From Cafeteria roenbergensis (taxonomy: Eukaryota; Sar; Bigyra; Bicosoecida; Cafeteriaceae), in assembly GCA_008330645.1 (NCBI GenBank), contig VLTN01000001.1, positions 310,001 through 374,000 on the forward strand: a DNA stretch of 64,000 bases. Direction: 5' to 3'. The position numbers were made by a program, and so were the translations under genes. Shown piece after piece: positions 10,966-22,921 of this stretch (within the stretch, counting starts at the first letter, position 1; every line of letters starts with the position of its first letter). The notes below the pieces were generated by a model, which did no database searches, was not told the origin of the DNA, and was given only the letters and a program-made list of their open reading frames with translations.

Positions 10966-11778
10966 TGTCTGTGACGCGGGCGTGCAACATCGGACGAGAT
11001 GATCGGAACAAGGGTGAGGCGGGCGCCCCAACAGCGCGACCCCGCGAGAGCGCACCACCAAGCCCGTGCGTTGAGGGGGGGGGGGGGGGGGGGAGGGGGA
11101 ATGCCGGCGCAGCGGCCTCGCGACCCAACGGTCCGCAACAGGCAAGAGGGCAGGAACCCCGCCCCCCCGCCCCGCCCCGCGCTGCCACGTGCCCACCCCG
11201 CCTCCAGCAGCGCCCTCTGCAGACCCAGTGGTGCGAGCGGTCATGCCGGTCCAGGGCGGGCTCCGCCGCGCCGGGGGCAGCGGCTGAGAGCCGCAGGCGA
11301 CGGGGGACGGAGGCGCCAGAGCCAGAGACGGCTGCCGAAGCACGGCTGCCGCCCGTTGAACGGCCCGGCACGAATGTCCCCGCGAGGCGGCGGGAGCAGC
11401 GGCAAGCGAGCCCGGACCGCCCGCCATTGGCGGGCGGCCCGACCCCAGCCCGGCACCAGCGCTGGTGCTGGCGGCGGCACGCAGTGCCAGCTCACTCCCT
11501 GGTGGATAAGTCGCTTCGACTGTGACTTGCGCGTGTGCTGTGTGGCGGGCTGCGTGGTCTCTGCCCGTTGCCCTGCCGGCGACCACCACTCGAGCGGCGC
11601 AGACAGCGTGACCGCTTCGTCGTGAGCCGAGTGTCCCGCACCGCGCCACCGGCACGTGCCCGAGGCCTGCGCGGCCCGCTCTGCTGTACAGCTCCGCTCA
11701 AGGGGCAGCGGCTCCACAGCCCAGGAGCGGGGGATGGGGAGGCGGGAGCCGGCGGTCAGGCTGCGGCGCGACGGTCAC
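10966..11778. other. Intergenic region with a 19-base G homopolymer
   Basis: This lies upstream of the putative nuclear protein gene (-) and downstream of the Gfo/Idh/MocA gene (-). No convincing coding sequence is seen. A run of about 19 G at 11075-11093, followed by A and five more G, could form a G-quadruplex on the plus strand and would be prone to length change. The rest is GC-rich without recognised signals. Confidence 0.5.
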
Positions 11779-13009
11779 TCAGAGGGACACCGGAGCCACG
11801 TCCACAAGCTTGCCCCCCTCCTTGCTGGACTGCATGATCGCATCAACGACCAGCTGCGTCTTGAGCGAGATCTCGGGCCAGAAGGCTGCCGCCTCGGAGG
11901 CCGCCCCCGCGCGGACGCAGGCTGCGAAAGTCTCGAACATGGAAGCCTCCTGGTTGCAGCCCAGCACCTCAGTCTCCGTCTCGGTCACTGGCGCCACGCG
12001 GCGGGCGTCATCGATCAGCCCGCCTGGGCGGCGCACCGTGTACCTCACGCTGTCGGGCCCGGCGGCGACCACGAAATCTTCCAGCCTCAGGAGGCCGCCA
12101 CTTGTTCCAACCTCTGCCCACTGCGAGAAGGCGGTGTGGAAGCCGCACGCAAACGTGCTGTGCCTCCCGCCAGAGAATACCAGCGTGGCGGACGTTTCGG
12201 TGGGCACGCGCCCGCCGTCGGTCCACCGAGAGGTCACTGCCGACACCCGCTCGGGCATCTCGTAGCCAAAGGCCCACAGGCTGAACCGCACGTTGTACCA
12301 GCCCAGGTCGCCCACACACCCAAGCGGGTCGCAGTCGGCCTTTACGCGGATGTCGCCCTCCAGGAAGGCCTTGTCAGCCGGAAAACTAAAGCCGCTCACC
12401 ACGCGCTCCGCGGCGCCCAGCTCACCGGCCCCCAGCAGCGCACCCATGCGGGGCAGCCGCTCGTGGTGCATGAACATCACGCCGTCCATGAGCACAACAC
12501 CCGCCGCCGCGCAAGCTTCCGCCATGAGGCGGAGGTCGGCCGCGCACACGGCAACCGGCTTCTCCACCAGCACGTGCTTGCCGGCTGCGGCTGCCTTGCG
12601 GACCCACTCCAGGTGCATCGTGGTGGGGAGGGGCATGTAGACCGCCTGCACCCTCTCGTCGGCGAGAAGCTCGTCGTACGAGCCGTGCGCAGTGACTGCG
12701 CCTGACTCGGTGTCGAGGCCCTGCTCCGCAGCCCACGCCGCGGCGCGCTCCTGGCTCCGGGAGGCAACCGCCTGCGCAGGGAGTGCAGCAGCACACCAGT
12801 GGCACCGCCGCTCGTGGCTAGTGCCCCACGAGGGCAAGGCGAGCGCGCCCGGCCGTCGCTCCAGCGCTTGCCGCGCGCGGGCGCCCCGCAGACCTTACCA
12901 CGAGCGTGTTGCCTGCGGCCGCCTTGATGGCCTTGACGTTCTTCTTGGCAATGTTGGCGCACCCCATGACGCCCCAGCGCAGCGCTGGCACATCCGCAGC
13001 CGCTGCCAT
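11779..13009 (-). CDS. Gfo/Idh/MocA-family NAD(P)-dependent oxidoreductase, two exons
   Basis: A predicted 367-residue dehydrogenase. Exon 1 is 13009-12899 and exon 2 is 12771-11779; a GTAAGG donor and GCGCAG acceptor join in phase 0 to give NTLV/AVASRSQ, exactly where the family's second beta strand lies. The N-terminal Rossmann fold carries WGVMGCANIA (residues 12-21). The catalytic-site lysine motif is VLVEKPVA near 120, followed by the C-terminal dehydratase-like sheet domain (GDLGWYNVRFSLWAFGYEMP near 210). The best remembered match is the plant At4g09670-type oxidoreductase, which shares 'MDG', 'DIRVK', 'LGALGD.GWY' and 'KTQLVVDA' equivalents along the whole length. Relatives act on sugars, sugar acids or dihydrodiols; the substrate cannot be told from sequence. 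No targeting signal is seen, so it is probably cytosolic. It is transcribed divergently from NMD3. Confidence 0.9.
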
Positions 13010-13346
13010 GGCACTGCTGGAGGGGGGGTGGCGCCCGCACACGCGGCGCACTGTGGTGGCAGCAGTCTCAAGCCGAGGGTCACCCTCCGACCGCGCTTGG
13101 CAGAGCTTCGCACTTGCCACTCTCCGGTGAGTGCGCCCAACCGCATCGGCATCCGCAACAAGGGTGCAACCCTCGGTTCCTCGGAATTGCGCCGGGATAT
13201 GCGACGGCGGCGCTGCGGGGCGCGCACAGGTTGGTTGCAATCGCATTTGGCACATCGCAGCTCTGCCGCACTTCTGGCAGAGGCGCCGGTGGGAGTCCCG
13301 GCAGCAACCCATCGCTTCCCGCCCCCACTCAACCTTCGGGCCCGTC
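13010..13346. promoter_or_regulatory. Bidirectional promoter region between the oxidoreductase gene and NMD3
   Basis: Only 337 bases separate the two divergent start codons, so both core promoters must lie here or overlap. No TATA box or other known motif stands out, and no gene is seen. The promoter role is inferred from gene orientation alone. Confidence 0.4.
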
Positions 13347-16212
13347 ATGGACACGGACGGCGAGAGCACGGCGATGGTGGACGGCCCCACCGAGCTCCCG
13401 CGCGGAGAGGACGGGATGCCGCTGCGCCGCGAGGCCACCATGTGAGGAGCCCGCAGCTAGAGCCGCACTCGCGTTCGTTCCGCGGCCTCTTTGCGCCTCT
13501 GACGAGGGCGTACGGGATTCCATGCTGGGACCGGCCCGTTGTCATGCGCCAATCAGGGGCTGGTGTGCCTCCCGAGGCTGTGGCCCCCCGCCGCGCGGCC
13601 CTGAGGCCGGCGACTGGAGGCCATCGACGCGGCGTTCGGCCGCAACACGTCCTCTGCTGTCGGCCGCCCGCCTCCTTTTCCTCTCCCGGCGCGCCAGCGC
13701 GTGTTTGGCTCGGGCACGCGCTTGCTTGCCAGGCGGCGCTTGCTCGCCGCCGGATGAGCCTGCGGAGGGGGGGTGAATTGCGTCGCTGTCGCACTTTGGA
13801 ACGCGGCACGGCCTGCTTCACCCGCGTTCTCCAACAAATCGTTCCGTTCGCGCTCGCCCGCTCCCCCTGCCCCGCAGTCTGTGCTGCCTCTGCGGCGTGC
13901 ACATTCCGCCCAACCCTGCCAACATGTGCGTGGCGTGCTTGCGCTCCCAGGTGGACATCACCGAGGGCATCCCTCGCTCGCTCACCGTGCAGCAGTGCCG
14001 TCAGTGCAACCGCTGGCACCGGCCCCCGTTCCAGCATGCCGAGCTCGAGTCCCCGGAGCTGCTTTCCATCCTTCTCAAGAAGATTCCCGGCCTGAGCCGC
14101 TCGCACGGCGCCACGCTCGTCGACGCCGGGTTCGTGTGGACCGAGCCGCACTCGAAGCGCATCAAGGTCAAGCTCACGCTTCAGAAGGACACCGACTTCC
14201 GCGTGCGCCTCCAGCAGAGCATGGTCGTGGAGTTCAGCATCACCAACCAGCAGTGCACCGACTGCCAGCGCTCCTTCACGGAGCACACTTGGAACGCCGT
14301 GGCGCAGGTGCGCCAGGACGTGCCCCACAAGAAGACCTTCTTCTTCCTCGAGCAGCTCATCCTCAAGCACAGCGCTCACACCGAGGCCACCACCGTCACC
14401 ACCGTGCCTCAGGGCCTGGACTTCTTCTACGGCGACAAGTCAAACTGCGCAAAGTTCGTGGACTTCCTCGCCTCTTGCGTCCCCATCCGCTACCGCACCG
14501 CCAAGAAGCTCGTCAGCGCGGACCTCAAGTCCATGGTCTACAACTACAAGCACACCTACGCCGTGGAGATCGCGCCCATCTGCCGCGACGACCTTGTGCT
14601 GCTCCCGCCCAGGACAGCCTCCTCCCTCGGCTCCATCAACCCGCTCTGCCTCGTCTACCGGGTGTCCAACCTCATCTTCGTCGTCGACCCCACGACCCTG
14701 CAGACCGCCGAGCTCGGCGCTGACCGGTACTGGAGGGACCCCTTCCGCCCCCAGCTGAGCGCCCCGCATCTCATCAGGTTCACCGTGCTCGACGTCGTCC
14801 CGGCCGCTGTGGAGGCCACGGGCGAGGCCGCTGCTGTCTTTGCTCACGGGACCTCCTCCACCAAGAAGCACCGCGGGCGCAAGGGCGGCCGCCGCGGCCG
14901 CAAGGGCCGCAGGCGCGCGGCTGACGGCGACGACAGCGACGACGACGACGGCAGCGTTGCGGGCTCTTCCGTGGCTGGGGGGGCCTCGGGCAAGCCCCGC
15001 ATCTTTGGCGGAAGCGTGGCCTCCATTGGCGGTCGCAGCGGCCGCAGCCGCGGCACCGGCCTCGGCGGGGCCCTCAACCCCGCAGGCCGTCGCAAGCTCC
15101 TCGCCGACGACGATGACGCGGGCTCCATGGTCACGTCCGCCAAGGACACCACCCGCAGTGTGGGCGTGGGCCAGGGCGGCATGGGCGGCGTGACCATGGG
15201 CCGCCGGCTCTTCACGTCTGGCACCTCCGTGACGACCAGCGTGACCGGCGGACCCAAGGGCAAGTTCCTGCTCGCAGACGTGGAGCTGATCCGCGAGCGC
15301 GACCTGGGTGTGTCCGACAACCGCGTCACCGTGCGCACGCACCTCGGCAACGTGCTCAAGCCCGGTGACACCGTCCTCGGCTACGACATGGCCGGCGCGC
15401 TCTTTGTGCGCGAGGCCGTGAACAAGGGCACCAGCGTGGAGGGCACCGGCGACGGTGCAGGCGAGTCAACGGGCCGCAAGGGCGGCCGCAAGGGCGGCCG
15501 CGCAGGCGCAGGCCCCAAGACTCGCGCCTACAAGGGCACCATCCCCGAGGTCATCGTGGTCCGCAAGATCTTCCCCGAGCGCTCCCGCAAGACCCGCGGC
15601 TGGAAGCTTCGGAAGCTCAACATCGCCGCCTCCACGGAGGGCCTGCCCGCCGGCAGCCGCGCCGCAGCAGAGGCCGAGCGCAGCGCCCGCGACTACGAGG
15701 CCTTCCTCGACGACCTCGAGCAGGACCGCGAGATGCGCCGACAAGTGCGCCGCTACAAGCAGGCGCCCAAGGGGCCGGCAGTGCTGGCGGCTGAAGCCAA
15801 GGCCAAGGCTGCTGCGGCGGCGGCTGCCATGGAGGCGGGCGTCGTCGACGACGCGGGAAGCGGCGCTGCAGCTGCGGCCAGCGGCGCAGGCGCTGACGAC
15901 GAGAAGGATGAGCTTGCTGAGCTCGAAGCCCTGGTGTCCAAGGACGCGGCGGCAGATGCGGAGGACGATGAAGATGACGACGACGATTTGCTGGACGAGG
16001 ATGAGGCCGAGCAGGCGGATGCCGTCCTCGCCAAGCGCCGCGCAGAGCGCTTGGCCGCGCAAATGCTGGCAATGGCCGAGGACGACGCCGCCGCGGACGA
16101 CGCCGCCGCTGCTGCCGCTGCCGGGGCGGGTGAGGACGAGGACGAGGAGAGCGAGTGGGTGGCCGGCGACGCCGGCAGGAGCGCCGAGTTCGGAACTGTG
16201 CGCGAAGCCGCC

Positions 16213-16243
<31 letters not shown>

Positions 16244-16269
16244 AGGAGGGCGAGGGCGACGAGGCCTGA
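13347..16269 (+). CDS. NMD3: 60S ribosomal export protein NMD3, two exons, with long insertions
   Basis: NMD3 is the adaptor that binds pre-60S ribosomal subunits and links them to the CRM1 exportin. Exon 1 is 13347-13441 and exon 2 is 13878-16269, 828 residues in all; human NMD3 has about 503. The splice joins AT to T to create ILCCLCGVHIPPNPANMC, the canonical NMD3 N-terminus. Zinc-binding pairs follow (CVAC, CRQC, CTDC). The eIF5A-like segment RTHLGNVLKPGDTVLGYDM is near residues 518-536, and the C-terminal conserved block from PEVIVVRKIFPERSRK to DYEAFLDDLEQD is near 587-655. Two low-complexity Gly/Lys/Arg insertions interrupt the core at about 355-490 and 545-585. An Ala/Asp/Glu-rich acidic tail of about 165 residues follows, where nuclear export signals would be expected, though none is obvious. 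Confidence 0.95.
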
Positions 16270-16567
16270 GCTGTCCAGGCGCCCTCCCTCCCCCCCTGAT
16301 CATCCCCGCCTGCACCGGTCGCGTTGTGTCTGTGTATGTGTGTTTGTGGCCGCCCGGCACGGGCTGCAGCGAGCGCCCCATGCGGCCTCTCTGCCCGCTG
16401 CCGTTGGCATGCCTGCGCCCTTCTCCCGCCCACGGGCTCCCCCGATGTCGCGCCTGCTCAGCTTTGCAAGTGTGTGTGCCCCCAGTGATCCCCGCTGCGT
16501 CGCCGCTTCAATGCACGTTCTTGAGCTCGACTCCCGCAGCCCACGCACAGAGTCACCCCTGCCCCAC

Positions 16568-17071
16568 TCACAGCCGAACAACGTGCCCGTCGAATACGCC
16601 TCCACCCTCCCCCACGGGCGCCACCCGGTCCGCCTGTTCGTCGGCAGCGAGCTGCAGCTGGGCCACAGTCGGGTCTGCCCCAGGGGCAACGGTCACGCCC
16701 ACTCCGCCGCCAGCAGCCACAACGCTCCGTAGCGCTGCAGCAGCGCCCCCCTCAGTCCCCGTTGCGCCTTCGCGAGCCGCCAGCTTCGTCACGCCTGCAG
16801 CAAGCGCGTCCCCGCGGCGGGCAGCCGCTGCCACCGCGCGCATGCGGCTGGCGCTCTGCGCGGGGCCGTCCACAGGCGCAGCCCCAGCCCCTCGCCGGCG
16901 CGCTGCCGGGTCGCCAGTGGCTGCCGCAGCCAGCGACGAGGCAGCTGCCGCCTCTGCTAGCGCCCGTCGTCGGCTTGTTTCGGCCGGGTCCCGCTCGCCG
17001 TCGGCCGGCTGCGCGTCGCGCTTTCCCGGGTTGCGGCTGCGTCGACCAGCGCCGCCCCCAGCGCCGCCGCC

Positions 17072-17107
<36 letters not shown>

Positions 17108-20100
17108 ACTGCTACTGCTACTGCTGCTGCCTGCAAGCCCGCCATCAGCCCCTGCCGAGGCCTCCCCGGCTCGCGACGACGCGCTGGCCGAGGGGCCCGC
17201 CGCCTGCCGCGCAGCAGCTGCCTCCGCCGCGCCGGCCTGTCCTTCCGGAGCCAGCGCGCCGCCCAGAACCTCCTCCACGGGCCACCCCGACTCCTCCGCT
17301 GCAGCTGCCAGCCGCTCGTCAAAGACGTCCCACCCGGGCTGGTCGTTGGCCCATCCCCTCGCAAGGAGGCCCTCCCGCTCCTCCTCGCCAAAGTTCGTCT
17401 TGGCCCACCTGCCGCGCAGCTCCAGCGCCTTGGCATCGTATGCAAGCGCCGCCGCGCGGGCCGTCGCGAAGGACCCGAGCAGCGACCGGCGGCCGTCGTG
17501 GTCGATGCGAGCCCGCCAGCGGCCGCGCGGCGCCGCTGTCCCCATGTCCACCCCTCGATAGGGGCTGGTGAACTTGCGCCGCGAGGAGGACGGAGCGCCG
17601 AATATGGTGGCCGTGCTGCGGGGCCTGCCACGGAGGGTAGACGCTGCCTCGGCGACAAAGGAGGCCGCTGCTGCCTGCATCATCGCCGACGTCTCTCGGG
17701 AGACAACAGCAGCGCGTCGCCTGGGGCGACGGCGGGGGGCGTCGTCATCGTCATCGTCATCGTCATCGTCCTCTCCAGCTGCAGTCGACTCGCCATCGGC
17801 GCCCTCCTTCGCGCCAGCTTCCGAGAGCCCGCTGCCGGAGGCTCCGCGCCTGCGCGCAGTCTCCGCGTCGCGCCTGCCCCCCGGGGTCGACGACCCTGAC
17901 GTTGTAGATGCTGAGGAACCCTGGGCAGGCCCACCGTGCCGCCTGGCCGCGCTGGGTCGCCTGCCAGCTCGGTCGGCGTCGCCGTCGACGGAGGTCCTGC
18001 CACCGCCATCAGCCTCGTCGCCATCGCCGGAGGATTCGGCGCCGTCCTCCCCACTGTCACCGCTGGCACTGCTGCGCTGCGCGCGCTTCCTCCTGCCCGC
18101 CTTGCCCCCCCCCACATCGCTTCCAGCTCCCCCTCCGCCAGACTGGCCGCTGCCGCTCCCGCTGCCGACAGCGTCCCCCTGCCGCCTACCCTGCTCCCCC
18201 GTCACGAGCGACCCGCCGATCTCCTCCACGTCGCCGCTGCCCTCGAACAGCCCTGCCTCCTCCAGCTCCCGCCGCCGGGCCAGCTCGGCCTCCACGTCCT
18301 GCGCGTGAAACCGCCGCGTAATCCTGTAGGCCTGCGCGTAGAAGCGACCGTGCAACTGGGCGAGGGTGCCCTCGGCGTCGGCCAACCCGGCGTCGGCAAA
18401 CAGCTCGTCCGTGTTGTACGCAAAGTTTGTGGTTGCCGCCGGTCCTGTGCTCAGCAGCATGGCGACGTCGGCGGCGCGCGCCGCGGCGGATTCCGATCGG
18501 AAAGGACCGAGCCAGCGGCAAGCCCCGAGCCGCTCCACGCACGCCCACCAGGTGTTGCGGCCGTCGGGACCAGGCGGGCCCTTCCTGACGCCGGCGTAGC
18601 GCGAGGAGCCGTCGGGGGTCCACGACCCCGGGAAGAGCTTGGGGGCCGCGACGGGCAGATGCTCGAGCGTGGGGGAGAGCGCGGCGAAGCGAGGCACGGT
18701 GGGCGTGGCAACCTCGAACGTGAACCGCTGGGCGCCCACGGGCAGTCGAGGGGCCATGGGCGGACGGAAGCAGTTGATAGTGCGCCCGCCGCGAGGGAGG
18801 GGGAGGGATGCGGGGTCTGGCTCGGGCACCGCGGTCCACGGGTTGTCGCCGGGCACGGACCACAAGGGCGCCCGCAGCCCTGCCTCGGCTGCGCCGCCAG
18901 AGCCTGCCGGGCCAGAGGCCGCCAGCGGCGAGGATGCGGCCGCCGTTGCTGCACGCTTCGCCCCGCGCGAACCAGGGCCAGCCTCGGCCCGCGCCCGCTT
19001 TGAGCTTCGCTCCCTCCGCTGGCGCGCTCGCCTCCACTGACCGGAGGACCCTTCCGCCTTCGGGGAGCCCACGCCGGCATTGGTGCTGGTGTCGCCAGTG
19101 CCAGGACCGCCTCCTCCTTGGTTGTCGTCATCATCGTCGCCCTCGTCGTCGTCGTCGTCATCGTCGTCGTCGCCGATGTCGTTGTCGTCGACATCGTCTT
19201 CGCCCTCGTCTTCGTCGTCGTCCCCGTCGCCGCCCAGCACGCCTCCTGCCACCGCCCTAAGCCCGGACGAAGACGACGAGTGGCCCGCACCTCTGCCGGT
19301 TCGACGGCGCTTCGCCGCTCGGCCTCTGCCTCCCGAGGCGCGCAGGGGCCCGGCGGCGGCCCCCGCTGCCACGACCATGCCGGCGTGCTGCAGCCTTCCC
19401 TGCGCTGCCTGGGCCATGGCAGCAGCCTCGGGCAGGTTCCCCGCCGCGGCAAGCTGCACGGCTGCCGCTGCCTCCTGCGCAGCCCCGGTGAAGAGCGCGT
19501 GAGGGCAGTCCGGCTCTCCGGTGTCGTGGTGCTGCTCCGCGTGAACCGAAGCCGCGCTGAACAGGTGCATCGCAGCCAGATGCACGGAGCGGAGCTGCTG
19601 GAAGGCCTGCATCTGCTGCTGCTGCATCTGCTGCTGTTGTTGCTGTTGCTGCTGCTGCTGGTCCGAGGACAGCAGCTCGGTGCCGGGGGCGAGCGGAGTG
19701 GCTTGCGGAGCGTCGGCGGGGCCGGGCGACTTGGCCGCGGGCGACCTTGCATGAGAAGCGCCTCTGCTCGACCCGCGGCGGGGGTGAGCGCCGCGGCTGT
19801 CCGCCTGGGCATCGGCTGAAGGGGCCGCCGTGGGCGAGACGGCCTGCCGCCTGTCGGAGGAGCCGCGGTGTCCGCCCCTGCTCGCAGACGAGCCCCTGCT
19901 GGACGCTGGCGGAGAAGATGAGGCCGCAGAGGACCCCCGCCCCCTGCCGCGCAAGGGGAGCGACGACGGCGCGGCGGTTGGCTGGGCAGTGGCGGCATCA
20001 GCTGGGTCGGCCGCGGCGACAGATCGGGCCCTGGCCAAGGCCGAGCTCTGCCTAGTTGTCAGGCGAGGAGTGCGGGCAGCCAGGGCAGCCATGCCCGCAA

Positions 20101-20926
20101 GAGGGGCGGGAGCGGCCGCAGGGAGCTGCTGGGAGGACGAGGCGGACGAGGACGAGGACGGGTCCTGCGGCTGCGGCGCCAGAGGCGAGGCCAGTGCCAC
20201 CGGTGGCAGAGACTGGTGGGCCGCTGGAAGGGCGGGCGCTGCTGCTGGCTTGGCCTGGGAGAGCGTGGCCGGCTCTGCAACTGGTGGCTGGTCTCCGGCG
20301 TGGACAGTCGGAGGACTGAACGGGGCTTGGACGTGAGGTGCGGCGGGCACCGCTCCTGCGAACTGGGCAACTGAACACACAGCTGCCGGAGCAACGGCCG
20401 CAGCATCGGCTGCGACGCCGTCGCTTGCTCCTGCGACGTCGTCTACCGCCGCGCGGATGGCCGGTGATGGCACCGCGGGCTCTGGCTGCAGTGCCGGCCC
20501 GGGTTGCGCCGATGGCTGCACACCCTGAATGGCTGGTACGGTTGACCCCTGGGCCAGCCCGGCTGCGGTGGCGGGGGCTGGAGAGATCAGAGGTGCCGTT
20601 AGGGGCCCTGGAGCATCGGCCGGGGCAGCGAGTCCTGTCACTGCCACGGCGGTGGGCTCGCCTTGCCCAGGAGCCAGGGCGACTGAGCAAGCCACAGAGC
20701 TTCCCACACTGCTCCCCAGTGCGGTGCGCTGCGGCGCAAATGGGGCCAGCCTGCTGGGTGCGGCGAGCGAGTGACCAGCTTCGGCAGCTGCACCTGCCTG
20801 GACCTCTGAGGGGACAGAGCCGGCCTGCGCGCCGGTGCACGCGCTGGTGTGCTGGCGGGGGGGCTCTGCGCCGCCTGTGCCTGCGGCAATCGACGGAAGG
20901 CCGTGGGTGGGTGCGGTCGGGTCCAT
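16568..20926 (-). CDS. Large protein with two AP2/ERF-type DNA-binding domains
   Basis: A 1452-residue protein in a single exon, starting at the ATG at 20926 and ending at 16568. Two AP2-like domains are visible. The first (about 775-835) begins SRYAGVRKGP and has W-W-A and CRWLGPF strands with an A-R-A-A-D-V-A helix. The second (about 1121-1180) begins PYRGVDMG and has GRWRARI, SLLGSFATARAAALAYD and KTNF, the classic ERF pattern. AP2 domains bind DNA, so a transcription factor is likely. Everything else is low complexity: a poly-Gln run (about 422-438), an Asp/Glu block, basic nuclear-localisation-like clusters (AAKRRRTGR, RRERSSKRARAEA), an Asp run and a poly-Ser run of about 19 near 1265-1285 made by CTG/CAG-type repeats. 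AP2 proteins occur in plants, apicomplexans, stramenopiles and other protists; the target is unknown. Confidence 0.82.
17073..17130 (+). repeat. CTG trinucleotide microsatellite inside the AP2 gene
   Basis: About 19 copies of CTG with a few CTA variants on the plus strand. On the coding (minus) strand this reads as AGC/AGT serine codons and makes the poly-Ser run. A second, less perfect CTG/TTG tract at 19612-19660 in the same gene is read in another frame as poly-Gln. Confidence 0.9.
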
Positions 20927-21671
20927 GGTCGCTCGCAGTCACGATCGCGCTCCTCCCTAGCCGTGAGCTGGGGAGCAGCTGCACCCGCAAAGTTGCGACA
21001 GTGAGGACTGCCGCGACAGTCGCAGTGCCTGCGGACGCAGGGCGGTCCCAACGCCTCTGGTGGACGGCGCAGGGTGGCGAGCGCGGCGGCGTGGTCGTTG
21101 TTGTTGGCCTGGCAGAGCCGGCGATTTCGGTTTGAGCGCGAACTGCGCCGCAAACGAAATTGCTCCGGGCAACGGAAGCCACCGACTGCTGCAGCTGGAG
21201 CTGAGCACGCGCTGCATGCGCTCGGCCATGCTGGCGCCGCACGTTTGGGAAGCCTGTCCGGTGGGGGCGGCTGGCGCTGGGCGAGTGCGCTCGCCTGCAA
21301 CATGCGCGCGGACCGGTTTGAAGCAGGGCGCCGAACCAGCAGCCGCAATGGCAAGAGCCAAGCGCATGCACGTGGCGTGCTCGCACCGACCTGCTCACAA
21401 ACACACACGAACACTCACACACACACACACACACACACGGCCAGGCTAGCAGCGCCCCGAGCCTCGAAAGCCGACGCTCGTGCATTAGCAGACCGAAACG
21501 CCCCCGTGACTGTCGTGCCAACAGGAGCCAATGCGGCCATGGACGCGCGTGCGCACGCACACACACACCGCGGGTCTGAGAGAACCGCTCCCGCAGAGCC
21601 GTACCGGTACTGCAGCCGGGAGCTTGGCGGTGGAGATGGGCTGGAAGGGCGGGCAAGTGAGGCCGGGAGCA
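20927..21671. other. Intergenic region with a CA microsatellite
   Basis: Upstream of the AP2-domain gene and downstream of the EF-hand gene, both on the minus strand. It contains a CA-rich stretch (21396-21438) with an uninterrupted (CA)n core of about 12 units ending at 21438, and a second short one near 21556-21568. No gene could be supported. Confidence 0.6.
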
Positions 21672-22921
21672 TCAATCCCGGGTGGGCAGGCGCTGCAGCG
21701 GCGGTGCCCCCGATGCGGGCTGCGGGCCGCCAGTGGGCGAGCCGACGAAGACCTCTGCGGATGCGTCCGAGGCCCCGGCCGCGCCCGAGGTCTTGGAAGC
21801 CCCAAGGGCAGGTCCCGCGCCCGCGCGGCCGCCGTCAACGTCCACCCCGGACTTGACACGGGTTGCTTTCTCGCTCGTGATGCGGCTGAAGCGCTCCATC
21901 ATGGCGTCCATGAGCGCGACGAGCGTGTCACCGGTGGAGAGGTGTACCGAGGAGGCGGCCGCCATGAACTCGTGCTTGTCCACCGCCTGCGAGCGGTCCT
22001 TGTCCAGGCGGGCAAACACCTGGTTCACAAGCGACGACACCTGGGAGGGGGCCTTGGGCTTGCCGATGGCCCGGTAGACGGTGCGGAAGAATGTTGCCAT
22101 CTCCCCGTGGGTGATGGTGCCGTCGTGGTTGCTGTCCATGAGGTCGAACGACGTGGCGAGCTTTTCGCGCGCAGACGCCCGCCGGGAAAAGGCGATGACG
22201 TGGAGGAACTCGTCAAACTCAATGGCCCCGCTCCGGTCCGCGTCCCACTTGCGGAACAGCGACTCGATGATGCCCTTGTCCCGGATGCCAATTTCCTTGC
22301 AGACCTGGACGAACCCGGCCGTGTCCAGGAAGTACTCGCCATCCTTGGTCACGCGAGCGTGGGCGCGGAACTTGCGCTCGAGGTCCTCCACGGCGTCCGC
22401 GTCGAACACGCCCTCAGCACCAGCTTCGCGAACGGCCGCGATCAACAGCTGCGAGGCGGCAACAAGGCAGCACAAGCAAGACGACAAATGGCACAAGCGC
22501 ACCCTGAACAGCACGCACCTTCTCGCTGCGTGCACGGATGGTGTCGCTGCATCACACTTCTGACGCTCCGAAGGAGGCGGGGCGCGCGGAGGGGGGGGGG
22601 GGCGCGGAGAAGGGGCAGGGGCGTTGACCGCAGGCCGAGGCCGTCCAGCGGCGCACTCAGGGCCGGCCGCGCCTGCCACTTCGCCCGCTTCTCCAGGCAC
22701 GCTTGTTCACCCTGGCATGCTTGGTGCTGCCTCACATCGACGTGGTCGCCCGTGCTCTCCAGGAACGACACGCTGGGGGGCTTGCGGAAGACCGCGTGGT
22801 CACCGGTCCAGGCCATGTAAGCTGCCAGCCCCGCAGCCGTGGCCCCGATGCCCACTAGCGAGGCCTCGAGGGGGTGCTCTCGCACCCACTCGCTGGCCCG
22901 GGAAATTGCTGCGAATGCCAT
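21672..22921 (-). CDS. Membrane-anchored EF-hand calcium-binding protein, two exons
   Basis: A predicted 320-residue protein. Exon 1 is 22921-22736 and exon 2 is 22448-21672; a GTGAGG donor and CGCAG acceptor join in phase 0. Exon 1 encodes a single hydrophobic helix (ASLVGIGATAAGLAAYMAW, about 20-38) near the N-terminus, suggesting a signal anchor or a mitochondrial inner-membrane-type anchor. Exon 2 encodes a calcineurin-B-like fold. It has two good EF-hand loops, DADRSGAIEFDE (about 130) and DSNHDGTITHGE (about 165). A third, DKDRSQAVDKHE (about 209), has Gln in place of the usual Gly at position 6, so its Ca2+ binding is doubtful. A region before the first loop (VTKDGEYFLDTAGF) may be a degenerate EF-hand. 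The last 70 residues are Ala/Gly/Pro-rich. It is likely a Ca2+ sensor tethered to a membrane; the partner is unknown. Confidence 0.82.

Noticed and set aside
21396-21438. CA-rich tract considered as a telomere-like or Z-DNA regulatory element
   Set aside because: It is a plain dinucleotide microsatellite with no telomeric GGGTTA-type units.
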